Source of the DNA: Prosthecobacter vanneervenii
GTDB lineage: Bacteria > Verrucomicrobiota > Verrucomicrobiia > Verrucomicrobiales > Verrucomicrobiaceae
Length of the DNA: 64,000 bases
NCBI RefSeq assembly: GCF_014203095.1
Contig: NZ_JACHIG010000010.1
Location: 164,695-228,694 of the forward strand
Reading direction: 5' to 3'
A program made the position numbers and the translations under genes. The notes beneath the pieces were generated by a model. It was given only the letters and a program-made list of their open reading frames with translations. It did no database searches and had not been told where the DNA came from. Below, piece after piece: positions 49,633 through 58,383 of this stretch (its first letter is position 1; every line of letters starts with the position of its first letter).

Positions 49633-50577
49633 ATGACCCCCGCAAAAATCATCCTCGGCACCCGTGGCAGCGAACTGGCCCTCACGCAGACCACCATGGT
49701 CACCGCCGCGCTGCAGTCCGCGCATCCGCATCTGCAGATCGAGCGCCAGATCATTCAGACCAGCGGGGACAAACGCCAGGACCTGCGCTTTTCCGAGTTC
49801 AGCGACGTGGCGCAGGTGGACAAAGGCATCTTCATCAAGGAGCTGGAAATCGCGCTGGCAGACAAGCAGATCGCCGCCGCCGTGCACAGCCTCAAGGACG
49901 TGCCCAGCGACCTCGCCGCCGGATTCACCATCGCCGCCGTGCTGCCGCGTGCTGCGATCGAGGACGTGCTGGTCTCCGCGCATCCCTACACGCTGGAAAC
50001 CCTGCCGCAGGGGGCGCGCGTGGGCACCAGCAGTGTGCGCCGCGCCGCGCAGCTCAAGTTTCTTCGCCCGGATGTCGAGATCGTGGAGATCCGTGGCAAC
50101 GTGCCCACCCGTGTGAAGAAGGTGCTGGGAGAAAACGCGCTGGATGCCGTGCTGCTGGCCGCCGCTGGTCTGCTGCGTCTGGGCCTGCTGAATGCGAACC
50201 TCAGCCGCATCCACATCGACACCCACACTCTCTATGGTCTGGTGCTTGATCCCGTGAAATTCCTGCCCGCCGCCGGCCAGGGTGCCATCGCCATCGAATG
50301 CCGGGCGGATGATCAGTCCACCATCGCTGCCATCCGTGCGCTGAACGATGCCGAGACAGAAGCCCGCATCACCGCCGAGCGTGAATTTTTGAAGATCCTC
50401 GGTGCCGGATGCCAGACCCCCGTGGGCGCGCATACCTGGGTCACTGAAGGCCAGCTGCACATGAGCGTGCGCGTCTTCAATGAAGCGGATCTTTCCCTGC
50501 CGCCCGTGGAGCGCGAGGCCAAGCGCCCCGTGGCCGAAGCTGCGCAGCTGGCCAAGGACCTTGCGGGGATGCTGTAA
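49633..50577 (+). CDS. hemC: Hydroxymethylbilane synthase
   Basis: A 314-residue enzyme that joins four porphobilinogen units to preuroporphyrinogen in haem biosynthesis (cytosolic). Catalytic Asp89 lies in HSLKDVP. The substrate-binding Arg segment is GTSSVRRAAQL and EIRGNVPTR. Cofactor-attachment Cys260 is in LGAGCQTPVGAH. Length is normal. The start ATG 49633 fits the family beginning IILGTRGSELAL. No other hem genes are adjacent. Confidence 0.97.
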   Translation: MTPAKIILGTRGSELALTQTTMVTAALQSAHPHLQIERQIIQTSGDKRQDLRFSEFSDVAQVDKGIFIKELEIALADKQIAAAVHSLKDVPSDLAAGFTIAAVLPRAAIEDVLVSAHPYTLETLPQGARVGTSSVRRAAQLKFLRPDVEIVEIRGNVPTRVKKVLGENALDAVLLAAAGLLRLGLLNANLSRIHIDTHTLYGLVLDPVKFLPAAGQGAIAIECRADDQSTIAAIRALNDAETEARITAEREFLKILGAGCQTPVGAHTWVTEGQLHMSVRVFNEADLSLPPVEREAKRPVAEAAQLAKDLAGML

Positions 50578-50613
50578 CGTGGGTCGTTAAATCATACTGC
50601 GGCCCGCAGTGGC

Positions 50614-51885
50614 TCAGGTTTTTCCATGGCACTCCTCGATGCGTCGGGAGATGAATTCGCGCTCCGCAGGCAGCGTGGCTAGTTTGAGCGCCTGCTCAAA
50701 GTGGGCGCATGCGGTCTCGGTCTGGCCGAGCTCGGCGGCGAAGGTGCCGCCGATGGCATAGTAGAGATGGGAGATTTCCAGCACGCTGCGCTGCTGGATG
50801 CTGCGCAGGGCATCGAGCCCGGCCTGTGGGCCGTGAACACGCGCCACAGCCACGGAGCGATTCATCGCCGTGACGGGAGAGCCGGTGATGGCGAGAAGCT
50901 GATCGTAGAGATGCAGGATGCGCGGCCAGTCGGTGGATGCGGCATCGACCGCCAGGCAATGCGTGGCGGCGATGCTGGCCTCGATGTGATAAACACTGAG
51001 CCCACCACCCTGCGAAGCCTGGCGCAGACATACGATGCTACGCTGGATCATGGCCTGATCCCACGCGGTGCGGTCCTGCTCGTGCAGGCGCAGGAGATGG
51101 CCCGCGTCATCGGTGCGCGTGTGCAGCCGTGCGGCATTGAGCAGCATCAGCGAAAGCAGGGCCAGGGCGCGCGGCTCCTGGGTGGCGGGATGCTCAGTGA
51201 CCAGTGTGAGAAGCCGGATGGCCTCGTGGCAGAGATCGTTACGCACCAGGCGGTCGCCGGTGGAGGCTTTGTAGCCTTCATTAAAAAGCAGGTACAGTGT
51301 GTGCAGCACGCCGCTGAGACGTGCGGAGAGCTCTCCCGGCTCAGGAACGACAAAGGGCAGCGCCAGATCGCGAATGCGCTGCCGTGCGCGCACGAGACGC
51401 TTGGCCACTGCGGCCTCGCTGGTGAGGAATGCGGCGGCGATCTCCGCCGGGCTGAAGCCGCAGAGCGTTCGCAGCGCCAGCGCCGTCTGCGCCTCTGCGG
51501 CGAGCTCGGGATGAAAGCAGACGAACATCATGCGCAGAGTGTCGTCGGCAAAGGTTTCGTGCTTCATGTCTTCAGCCGGTGAGGAAAGCCACCGCTCCTG
51601 CTCCGCAGCGATGCCGTCCTGTTTCTCGTTCCAGCGCTGCTCCCGCCGCAGGGCGTTGAGTGCGAGGTTCTTCGCCACCTGCGTGAGCCACGCGGCGGGA
51701 TTCTCAGGCACACCGTGGTAGGACCAGGTCTGCAGCGCACGCAGCAGCGCCTCCTGCACCACATCCTCCGCCAGCTGCAGCTGGTGCGTGCCGAGGTGCG
51801 CGGTGAGCGTGGCGATCACCTTCGCGCCTTCATGGCGGAAGAAGTGATCGGCCACCTCACCTGCACTGGTGCCCTGCTGGCTCAT
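50614..51885 (-). CDS. ECF-type sigma factor with C-terminal TPR-like domain (ECF42/DUF6596 type)
   Basis: A 423-residue protein. The N-terminal part is an ECF sigma factor: region 2 LQLAEDVVQEALLRALQTW and a Trp-Leu AAWLTQVAKNLALNALR; region 4 TLCGFSPAEIAAAFLTSEAAVAKRLVRARQRIR. After about residue 190 comes the DUF6596/SnoaL-less helical domain characteristic of ECF42 group factors, with LYLLFNEGYKAS and final TPR-like pairs. ECF42 factors are typically encoded with a DGPF-type protein, and here that gene ends 2 bp upstream of the sigma start. The regulator of the operon is probably the sigma factor itself. Confidence 0.9.
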   Translation of the reverse strand: MSQQGTSAGEVADHFFRHEGAKVIATLTAHLGTHQLQLAEDVVQEALLRALQTWSYHGVPENPAAWLTQVAKNLALNALRREQRWNEKQDGIAAEQERWLSSPAEDMKHETFADDTLRMMFVCFHPELAAEAQTALALRTLCGFSPAEIAAAFLTSEAAVAKRLVRARQRIRDLALPFVVPEPGELSARLSGVLHTLYLLFNEGYKASTGDRLVRNDLCHEAIRLLTLVTEHPATQEPRALALLSLMLLNAARLHTRTDDAGHLLRLHEQDRTAWDQAMIQRSIVCLRQASQGGGLSVYHIEASIAATHCLAVDAASTDWPRILHLYDQLLAITGSPVTAMNRSVAVARVHGPQAGLDALRSIQQRSVLEISHLYYAIGGTFAAELGQTETACAHFEQALKLATLPAEREFISRRIEECHGKT

Positions 51886-51887
51886 GA

Positions 51888-52250
51888 TCAGTCGCAAGCA
51901 GTGAGCGCGGCGATGCGGCGGACCTCCAGCCGCCCGCCGTTGCCAAACATGGGAGACGACTCGGCGATGCGCACGGCTTCGTCCATCGATGCCACATTGA
52001 GGATGAAGAAGCCGCCCACCGCCTCCTTGGATTCAGCGGCGATGCCGTCGGACACGAGGCCTGGGCCGGAGACGATTTTGCCTTCCTGGGTCAGTGGCTG
52101 TGCCGCGCTGAAGATGCCCTTTTTAGTGAGGTCGTCGATCCAGTTGTAGACCTCCTTCATGTGGGCCTGCATTTCTTCGGGAGAATGTCCGGAGCTGCAT
52201 GAGCCGCCGCGGACAAGAAACATGTATTGAGAGGTGGGTTCGGATTTCAT
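51888..52250 (-). CDS. DGPF/YCII-domain protein
   Basis: A 120-residue alpha/beta protein of the YCII/DGPF family: YMFLVRGG at the start, EEMQAHMKEVYNWIDDLTKKG in the first helices and the conserved VRIAESSPMFGNGGRLEVRRI end. The usual DGPF stretch reads SDGIAAESKEAVGGFFIL. Function unknown, but it is a reliable companion of ECF42 sigma factors, whose gene begins 2 bp downstream. Its own ATG overlaps the stop of the upstream small membrane protein by 4 bp. Confidence 0.9.
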   Translation of the reverse strand: MKSEPTSQYMFLVRGGSCSSGHSPEEMQAHMKEVYNWIDDLTKKGIFSAAQPLTQEGKIVSGPGLVSDGIAAESKEAVGGFFILNVASMDEAVRIAESSPMFGNGGRLEVRRIAALTACD

Positions 52251-52543
52251 GGATTGGAATGGGTGGGGTGGAGTTTGAGTGAAGATTTCTGACGGAAGTG
52301 TTTCAGCAGCCGCTTCGCTGCGCAAAGGACCAATGCGCTGATGCAAAGCACGGTTAGGGAGCGCATGAGGATATGGGCGGATGCGTAGGACATCGTAAAG
52401 CCGGTGCCGAGCGCCACATACGCCGCGAGGCACATCGGGCACTTGGGCATCAGAGCCAGCACCGTGCCCGGGAGCAGCCAACCGGCAACTTTTCTCACGC
52501 GCCCGGCAGGCCTCGCGCTTTGGCAGCAGCGCCGCGTGTTCAT
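52247..52543 (-). CDS. Small membrane protein with CPMC motif
   Basis: A 98-residue protein with a basic N-terminus (NTRRCCQSARPAGRVRK), a span GWLLPGTVLALMPKCPMCLAAYVAL with CPMC within it, and a second span (SLTVLCISALVLCAAKRLL). The motif LALMPKCPMCLAAYVALGTG is one I recall from small uncharacterised membrane proteins with a Cys pair in the first span. It overlaps both neighbours by 4 bp (DUF899 upstream, DGPF downstream), so it is part of the same operon. Function unknown. Confidence 0.75.
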   Translation of the reverse strand: MNTRRCCQSARPAGRVRKVAGWLLPGTVLALMPKCPMCLAAYVALGTGFTMSYASAHILMRSLTVLCISALVLCAAKRLLKHFRQKSSLKLHPTHSNP

Positions 52544-53301
52544 GCTTTGGCCTCCTCCGCGTGGCAGCCGCATTTCGAGGGTGAGGTGGCGTCATAGCGG
52601 TCGTGGTGGCGCACCCACTGCATGGTCCATTCCAGGCTGTCCTCATCACGGCCTTTCGGCACCAGATCGAGAATGCGGTAGGTGCCCATCATCAGCTCCA
52701 CACCACGGCCATAAACGGAGTAGGTGTGGTAGATCGTGCCATCGGCTTCCTTTTGGAAAACGCTGATGCCCGGTGCCTCCGTGCTGCCAAAGGGCTGCGC
52801 GGTGTAGTTGTAGTCCACCTTGCCGCTCTCCACATCCTTCTCGGTGAAGGAGACGTGGAAGTCGTGGTTGAAATCGCTGCCGTGGGAGGACACCCAGCCG
52901 AAGCTCCAGCCCATGCGTTTTTTAAAGGCTTCGATCTCCGCCAGCGGCGCACGGGACACGGCCAGCATCGTGACATCTCGCGCGGCCAGGTGCGGCAGCA
53001 TGCAGTCGGTGTGGTCGGCCATGTAGGAGCAGCTGGGGCAGCCCTCCTCCCAGCCGGGCCCCAGCATGAAGTGCTGAATGACGAGCTGGCTCTTTCCGCA
53101 GAAGAGATCCGCCAGCGAAACGCGGCCGCCTCCGCTTTCGAACTGATAGTCCTTGTCGATCTTCACCCAAGGCAGGGCGCGGCGCTTGGCGCTGATGGCG
53201 TCCATCTGCCGGGTGAGCTGCTTTTCCTCCGCGAGGAGCGCCTTCCGGGCCTCAAGCCATTCGGCCCGAGATGCAATGCTGTGTTTAGTTTTCATGGTCA
53301 T
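52540..53301 (-). CDS. DUF899 (thioredoxin-like) protein
   Basis: A 253-residue protein of DUF899, a thioredoxin-related fold. It begins RAEWLEARKALLAEEKQLTRQMD, then LPWVKIDKDYQFE, LGPGWEEGCPSCSYMADH with CPSC, and the end VELMMGTYRILDLVPKGRDE. The family is common and uncharacterised, and often accompanies ECF sigma operons. It is the first gene of this coupled operon; the next gene overlaps by 4 bp. Starts at 53301 or 53295 are both possible. Confidence 0.88.
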   Translation of the reverse strand: MTMKTKHSIASRAEWLEARKALLAEEKQLTRQMDAISAKRRALPWVKIDKDYQFESGGGRVSLADLFCGKSQLVIQHFMLGPGWEEGCPSCSYMADHTDCMLPHLAARDVTMLAVSRAPLAEIEAFKKRMGWSFGWVSSHGSDFNHDFHVSFTEKDVESGKVDYNYTAQPFGSTEAPGISVFQKEADGTIYHTYSVYGRGVELMMGTYRILDLVPKGRDEDSLEWTMQWVRHHDRYDATSPSKCGCHAEEAKA

Positions 53302-53574
53302 GGGTGGTGAGTTTGTGAGTAATCGTTTCTGGCTTCTTCCCGGTCTGCCGCAGCGTTCCGTTCAATGACACGACAAACGAACCCGCCCGCCGAGGACAGG
53401 GGAGGACAAGATTTCTGAAAAAAGTTTTCCCGGGGTTGGCAAAGCTGGTTTGTCCCTTGTGCTTCACCCTGCCCGATCCTTTGCACGACAATCGTGGAAG
53501 CAATGCAGGTGCTGCGAACGTACAGAGTGTCGCTTGGGTTCCTGATCCCGAGCACCATCTTTCCAACCTGCCTG

Positions 53575-54969
53575 ATGAAATTCCTAACCACCTTGTCTCC
53601 CGCCCCGGTAGCCGCCTGCCTCGTGCTCTTCTCAGCATGCTTTTGCTTGGAGAATGCTGCTTGTGCAGCGGACCTGCAGGCAGGCTTTGCGCAGGTGGAT
53701 ATCACACCGCCCATCGGCGCGATCATCACAGGTCCCATGGGACCGCTCAGCACTGCCACGGACGATCCCCTCAAAGCGCGGGCGATGGTGGTGGCCAGTG
53801 GCGGCAAAAAGCTCGTCATCGTGGGGGTGGATCTGGTGAAGATCCGCCGCGATCTCTCGGACAAGACGATCGAGCTGGTGATGCGGCAGACGGATATCAC
53901 TCGCGAGGGCATTCTTATCTGCCCTAGCCACAATCACAGCGGGCCCCTCATCCCGGCGGATGGCGACAACGCCAAGGCCAACAAAGCCTACATCGACACT
54001 CTCCCCAAGCTCATCTCCGACAGCATCGTGCAGGCCAGCAAGGCGCTGCAGTCCGCGCGCATGTCCGTGGGGCGCTCCATCGTGCTTGAAGGCCACATCA
54101 ACCGCCGCCTCATCTCCAAGTCCGACGGTCTCGTGCTCAACACCTGGCTGAAAAAGCTGAACGACCTCAAGGAGGTGCCGCAGGTGCTGGGCAGCGAGAG
54201 CGTGATCGACCCCGAGCTTTGGCTGGTGCGCTTTGATTCGCTTGAGGGCAAGATGCTCGGCACGCTGATGAACTTCACCTGCCATCCCTGCCTGCACGAC
54301 CGCATCAAGACGCACACTTGGTCGGCGGATTATCCGGGGGTGATCGCAGACACACTGGCCAAAGAGTTTGGCCCGCAGGCCATCGGTGTCTTCATGCAAG
54401 GCGCGTCTGGCAACATCCAGCCGCCCGTGTGCTGGGCCCAGGACTGGAAGGAACGCGCGGCGGTGTTTGCCAATGCTGCAGCGGAGGCCGCGAAAACCGC
54501 ACTGCCAGTGGAATCTCCCACCGTCGATTTTGCCCGGCGCGATGTGGACGTGCCACGCTGCAACGCCGAGGCCCAGCGCCCGGAGGCGATCTCGCGCCTT
54601 GGCTGGCGGCCGGAGTCTTTTGAGGGCGCGAAGAAAACCGCCGCCTCCATGCCGCGCCTGCTGAATGTGCCTGTGAGCGCCGCGCGCATCGGCCCCTTTG
54701 CCATCGCCACCAATGCGGGCGAGCTGTTTGTGGAATGGGGCATCTCAGTGAAGAAGCGCTCCCCCTTCCCCCACACCGTCCTCAGCGAGCTGACCAACCA
54801 CTGGGTGGGCTACGAGCCCACGGAAGGTGCCTTTAAACACGAAGGCTACGAGACCCTCGCGGGTGCCAACTTCGTGTCACTGGAAGGCATCCAGACGCTG
54901 GTAGACACGGCTGTGGAGATGCTGGACGAGCTGTGGAAGAAGGCCCCGGTGAAGCTCGAATCCAAATGA
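53575..54969 (+). CDS. Exported neutral/alkaline ceramidase-like hydrolase
   Basis: A 464-residue protein with a signal peptide (MKFLTTLSPAPVAACLVLFSACFCLE) and a neutral-ceramidase N-terminal domain. The zinc-site motif is ICPSHNHSGPLIPAD (SHNHSGP), with a second His in MNFTCHPCLHD. Typical family segments include AGFAQVDITPPIGAIITGPMGP. Many bacterial members of this family are not ceramidases but unknown amidases or esterases. A paralogue lies at 56093 with a GH99-like gene between. The ATG 53575 was chosen for the signal peptide. Confidence 0.85.
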   Translation: MKFLTTLSPAPVAACLVLFSACFCLENAACAADLQAGFAQVDITPPIGAIITGPMGPLSTATDDPLKARAMVVASGGKKLVIVGVDLVKIRRDLSDKTIELVMRQTDITREGILICPSHNHSGPLIPADGDNAKANKAYIDTLPKLISDSIVQASKALQSARMSVGRSIVLEGHINRRLISKSDGLVLNTWLKKLNDLKEVPQVLGSESVIDPELWLVRFDSLEGKMLGTLMNFTCHPCLHDRIKTHTWSADYPGVIADTLAKEFGPQAIGVFMQGASGNIQPPVCWAQDWKERAAVFANAAAEAAKTALPVESPTVDFARRDVDVPRCNAEAQRPEAISRLGWRPESFEGAKKTAASMPRLLNVPVSAARIGPFAIATNAGELFVEWGISVKKRSPFPHTVLSELTNHWVGYEPTEGAFKHEGYETLAGANFVSLEGIQTLVDTAVEMLDELWKKAPVKLESK

Positions 54970-56078
54970 ACACTTCTGCCATGAAGCCTGCTCTGTTGCT
55001 TATTCTCGCCATCGCCACGTCTTCCGTCAGCCTTTTTGCAGAGGAAAGCCGTCCGCTCGTCGGGGCCATCCGCTGGGATGCGTGGTATTCAGACAAAGGC
55101 CCGGTCAAGGAAGTGGAGCGCTCTCTGGGGCCGCCCAAGTACCACTTCCGCCTGCCGTGGTTTGCGCGCCTTCAGGGCGGCGACAAGGTGAGCATCAATG
55201 GCGACAGCGAAGCCATCATGCAGCAGGAGCTGGACTATGCCGCCACTGCCGGTCTGGATTACTGGGCCTTTCTGGACTATGGCCCGGGCAGTGACATGAC
55301 GCATGCGTTCAACCGCTTCCTCGCGGCGGCGGACAAGCGCGGGCTGCGCTTCTGCTTCATCGAAGAAGGCGCAAGCATCGATGGCCGTGGTCCGAAAGAC
55401 TGGCCGCGTGTGATCGAGCATTTCAAAAACCCGCACTACCTCCGTGTGCTGGATGGCCGCCCGCTGCTCTGCGTCTTTGCACGCCCGAAAAAATATGGCC
55501 GCGAGGTGTTTGATCAGCTGCGCCAGCTCACCGTCGCTGCGGGAATGCCGGAGCCCTACCTCGTGCTCATGGGCTGGAACCCGGCTGAGGAACGGGAGAA
55601 GCTGGGCTTTGATGCGGTGTCTGAGTACGCGGCCGTGGGCACCGGTTACTCGCCCAAGCCCGTGGCGTATGAGCAGCTCGTGAGCAAGCATGTGGCGCAG
55701 GAGCTGTGGCAGAAATGGGAGCACGACCGCACGCCGTGCATCACCTTTGCCACGGCTGGTTGGGACACCCGCCCGCGCCAGGAGCGGCCACCAAGCTGGT
55801 GCCGCTGGATCAAAGCCGAGCCGGATCTCACACCGCCCGAGCAGCAAAAGCCGCTGCGGGATGCTGTGACAGCGAAGCCGGAGCAGATCGCCAAGCATGT
55901 GCTGGAGGCCGTGCATTGGACGCGCTCCCATCGCGACCTCAATCCTGCCAACTGCGTCCTCATCTACGGCTGGAATGAAAACGACGAAGGCGGCTGGCTC
56001 ATCCCCACCTTGGGCGATGATGGCAAGCCCGACGACTCACGCATTCAAGCGCTCGGTAAAGTCCTTCGCTCCCACTGA
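54966..56078 (+). CDS. Exported GH99/WbsX-like glycan-active protein
   Basis: A 370-residue protein with a signal peptide (MKPALLLILAIATSSVSLFA). The mature domain resembles GH99-like/WbsX proteins: GAIRWDAWYSDKGPV, QQELDYAATAGLDYWAFLDYGPG, LVLMGWNPAE and a final YGWNENDEGGWLIPTL, which is the classic ending of this family with the catalytic-site Asn-Glu region. Such proteins act on mannose-containing or related glycans (endo-mannanase/mannosidase). The ATG overlaps the stop of the previous gene by 4 bp, or starts at 54981. Confidence 0.82.
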   Translation: MNTSAMKPALLLILAIATSSVSLFAEESRPLVGAIRWDAWYSDKGPVKEVERSLGPPKYHFRLPWFARLQGGDKVSINGDSEAIMQQELDYAATAGLDYWAFLDYGPGSDMTHAFNRFLAAADKRGLRFCFIEEGASIDGRGPKDWPRVIEHFKNPHYLRVLDGRPLLCVFARPKKYGREVFDQLRQLTVAAGMPEPYLVLMGWNPAEEREKLGFDAVSEYAAVGTGYSPKPVAYEQLVSKHVAQELWQKWEHDRTPCITFATAGWDTRPRQERPPSWCRWIKAEPDLTPPEQQKPLRDAVTAKPEQIAKHVLEAVHWTRSHRDLNPANCVLIYGWNENDEGGWLIPTLGDDGKPDDSRIQALGKVLRSH

Positions 56079-56092
56079 AACATCTCCCTCTC

Positions 56093-57424
56093 ATGCATCA
56101 TCCGTCCCGCATTGTTCTCCCATGTTTTAAAAGCCTGATCGCCCTCGCCATCGCGGGCCTGCAGTGCCTGGCGTCAGCAGCAGATAGGTTGGAAGCCGGC
56201 GTCGGCCTGGTGGACATCACGCCCACTGGTGAGGTCACGCTCGCAGGTTCACCTTCGCCCAAGAAAACGTCGGAGGTGAAAACGAGGCTCTTTGTGCGGG
56301 CGCTCGTTCTTGCCTCTGGCGCGACGAAGGTGGCCATCGTCACGCTGGACACGTTGAAGTATCCCGTGGATCTCACGGTCAAAGCACGCGCCAGCATCGA
56401 GCAGGCCACCGGCATCCCGGCGGCGAATGTCATCATCTGCTCCTCGCACACGCACAGCGGTCCGCTTTGGAGTTATTATCCGGACAAGCTCGTCACTCCC
56501 ATCGCGGAGGCTGTCAGCAAAGCCGCGCAGGATCTCATGCCCTGCACGCTGGGCATGGCACGCGGTCGCGCTGAGGGCGTGGCGGAGTGCCGCCGCGTCA
56601 TCAAAGAAGGCCACGCCTGGAACCGCTGGCAGCTCAAACCGGACGAGGCGGACAAGTATCCCGCCGAAGGTCCTGCCGATCCCGACTTTGATCTGCTGGC
56701 CCTGCGCAGCGCGGACGGAAAGTTTAAAGCCATCCTCTACAACTTCGCCTGTCATGCCGCCAACAACCGCGCGCCGCTCATCTCCGCAGACTATCCCGGC
56801 GATGTGGAGCTGCATGTGCAGAAGGCACTCGGCTACGCCGTGCCCGCACTCTTCCTCACCGGCGCCTGCGGCGATGTGAACCCCATCTACAGCGTGCGGC
56901 GCGATCTTTTTGAGCAGCGCCTCGGCGGCGAAATCCTCCAATGTCTCGAGCGGCTGGAGCCCGTGGCGAAGCCCACGCTTGCCATCGACGCACGCGAATT
57001 CCAGATGCCTGGCCGCGAGCACCCAGAGTTCCGCGAAGCCGAGGTCGCGCGCAACTGGCCCGGCCAGCTGGAGCACTACCGCAAGGCCTACACCAGCATG
57101 AAAGCGCGGGAGAAGCCCTCCTACCTCTACTTCATCACGGGCATCCGCATCGGCCCGGACTTTGCCATCGTGACGAATGCGAACGAGCTCTTCTGCGGCA
57201 TCGCCATGGGCATTAAAAAGCAGTCCCCCTTCAAACACACCATGACCGTGGAGCAGACCAATGGCGCGCACGGCTATGTGCCCAGTGCCAAAGGCTTTGA
57301 AGGCGGCAGCTACGAAACCTGGTTCGGCGAGCACTCGTATCTGACCACCCAGGCGGCGGACATCATCGAGAAGCAATCCATGGAGGTGCTGAACAAGCTG
57401 CGCCAGGAAACCCCGAAGCCATGA
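56093..57424 (+). CDS. Exported neutral/alkaline ceramidase-like hydrolase (paralogue)
   Basis: A 443-residue protein with a signal peptide (about 1-29) and ceramidase N-terminal domain: LEAGVGLVDITPTGEVTLAGS, ICSSHTHSGPLWSYY (zinc-site SHTHSGP) and LYNFACHAANNRAPLISADY (second His). The first His motif and CHAANN are where ceramidases place metal ligands. It follows the GH99-like gene by 14 bp on the same strand, so the three genes form an operon. It is distantly related to the gene at 53575, and the pair probably acts on related bonds. Confidence 0.87.
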   Translation: MHHPSRIVLPCFKSLIALAIAGLQCLASAADRLEAGVGLVDITPTGEVTLAGSPSPKKTSEVKTRLFVRALVLASGATKVAIVTLDTLKYPVDLTVKARASIEQATGIPAANVIICSSHTHSGPLWSYYPDKLVTPIAEAVSKAAQDLMPCTLGMARGRAEGVAECRRVIKEGHAWNRWQLKPDEADKYPAEGPADPDFDLLALRSADGKFKAILYNFACHAANNRAPLISADYPGDVELHVQKALGYAVPALFLTGACGDVNPIYSVRRDLFEQRLGGEILQCLERLEPVAKPTLAIDAREFQMPGREHPEFREAEVARNWPGQLEHYRKAYTSMKAREKPSYLYFITGIRIGPDFAIVTNANELFCGIAMGIKKQSPFKHTMTVEQTNGAHGYVPSAKGFEGGSYETWFGEHSYLTTQAADIIEKQSMEVLNKLRQETPKP

Positions 57425-57431
57425 CTGCGGT

Positions 57432-58208
57432 TCAGCCCCTCCGTGCAGTGCGATGCTCCACCGGAGTCGCATCAAAGGCACGTTTAAAGTGCTGGCCAAA
57501 TCTCGACACATCACGATAGCCCACACGGCGGGCGATTCGTGAGACGGGCAGGCGGGTGTGGCTCAGGAGCTCCGCAGCTTTTTCCATGCGCAGCTTTTGC
57601 AGGTAGGCCTGAAAGCTGAGGCCATGGCGTCGTCGAAAAAGACGGCTCAAATTTCCCGGGCTGGTGAAGGCGATCTCGCGGGCCACCTCCGTGAGCTTCA
57701 GCGGGCAGTGCAGACGAAAGGCCAGATGCGCCGCGGCGCGCTGCAGCGGATCGCCTGTGGGCTCGGGCGCATGGGGCACAGACTCCGAGATGCGGAACCA
57801 CACAGCCTCCACATGACTGCGCGCGGCGTCCTCGGCCGCAGCGGGATCTCCCAGCGCGATGGTTTCCACCAGATGCTCGTGCTCATCCGCCAGCACACGG
57901 GCATCCGGGAAGTAGTCGTCAAATCCCTGCCGGTGGAAAGCCAGCATGCTGTCCCAGATACGCCGCCAGGTCTCGTGCAGCAGAGGCACGCCGGAGAGTT
58001 CGATGATGCATTCGTGCAGCTCGCGGTCCGCACGGCGAAAAGCTGCATAGTCCCGCTGCCGCAGCGCCTGTGTCACGCGGCAGAGCAGGACGCGCAGCTG
58101 CTTCAGCGACGCAGGGGCGGCGGCTGCGTTCATGGCCGCGTGGCGCGCGGCAAAGCCGTCGAGCACGGAGCGCAGTTCGGAGAGCTTGCGTACATCGGCG
58201 ATGTTCAT
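57432..58208 (-). CDS. Hybrid regulator: FCD ligand-binding domain + AraC-type HTH
   Basis: A 258-residue regulator. Residues 1-145 are an FCD domain (GntR/FadR type): LSELRSVLDGFAARHAA and the metal/ligand residues Asp61 and His65 (RRADRELHEC), His110/His112 (DEHEHLVETI) and His132 (ARSHVEAV). The usual N-terminal GntR winged helix is absent. The C-terminal part (about 155-258) is instead an AraC-type double HTH with LHCPLKLTEVAREIAFTSPG, NLSRLFRRRHGLSFQAYLQ and RIARRVGYRDVSRFGQHFKR. It is divergent from the tandem sialidase gene (175-bp gap) and probably controls it and the hydrolases. Confidence 0.88.
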   Translation of the reverse strand: MNIADVRKLSELRSVLDGFAARHAAMNAAAAPASLKQLRVLLCRVTQALRQRDYAAFRRADRELHECIIELSGVPLLHETWRRIWDSMLAFHRQGFDDYFPDARVLADEHEHLVETIALGDPAAAEDAARSHVEAVWFRISESVPHAPEPTGDPLQRAAAHLAFRLHCPLKLTEVAREIAFTSPGNLSRLFRRRHGLSFQAYLQKLRMEKAAELLSHTRLPVSRIARRVGYRDVSRFGQHFKRAFDATPVEHRTARRG

Positions 58209-58383
58209 GCGTGGCGGTGGCTATGCGAAATCGGGCCTTATTCTATGCGGCAATGACCAAAAGAAAGGAGGCCTCTTTCCCTGCATTGAAAACGCTGCTG
58301 GCAGCACGTTTGATCATTCTCTACGGCAACCGCCTGTGCCAAATCCACCCAAGGCCTTCCACTCGCTGCCGGCGTCCCTTCTC

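Noticed and set aside
50596..50610. Palindrome ACTGCGGCCCGCAGT as a terminator between hemC and the sigma factor gene
   Set aside because: The stem is short (5 bp with a usable loop) and no T-run follows the hemC side.
53341..53380. ECF-type promoter with TGTCGT on the minus strand upstream of DUF899
   Set aside because: A TGTCGT element is present at 53370-53375, but the downstream element and spacing do not match a known consensus well enough to call.
56249..57526. Minus-strand reading frame (425 codons)
   Set aside because: Antisense to the second ceramidase-like gene; no domain.
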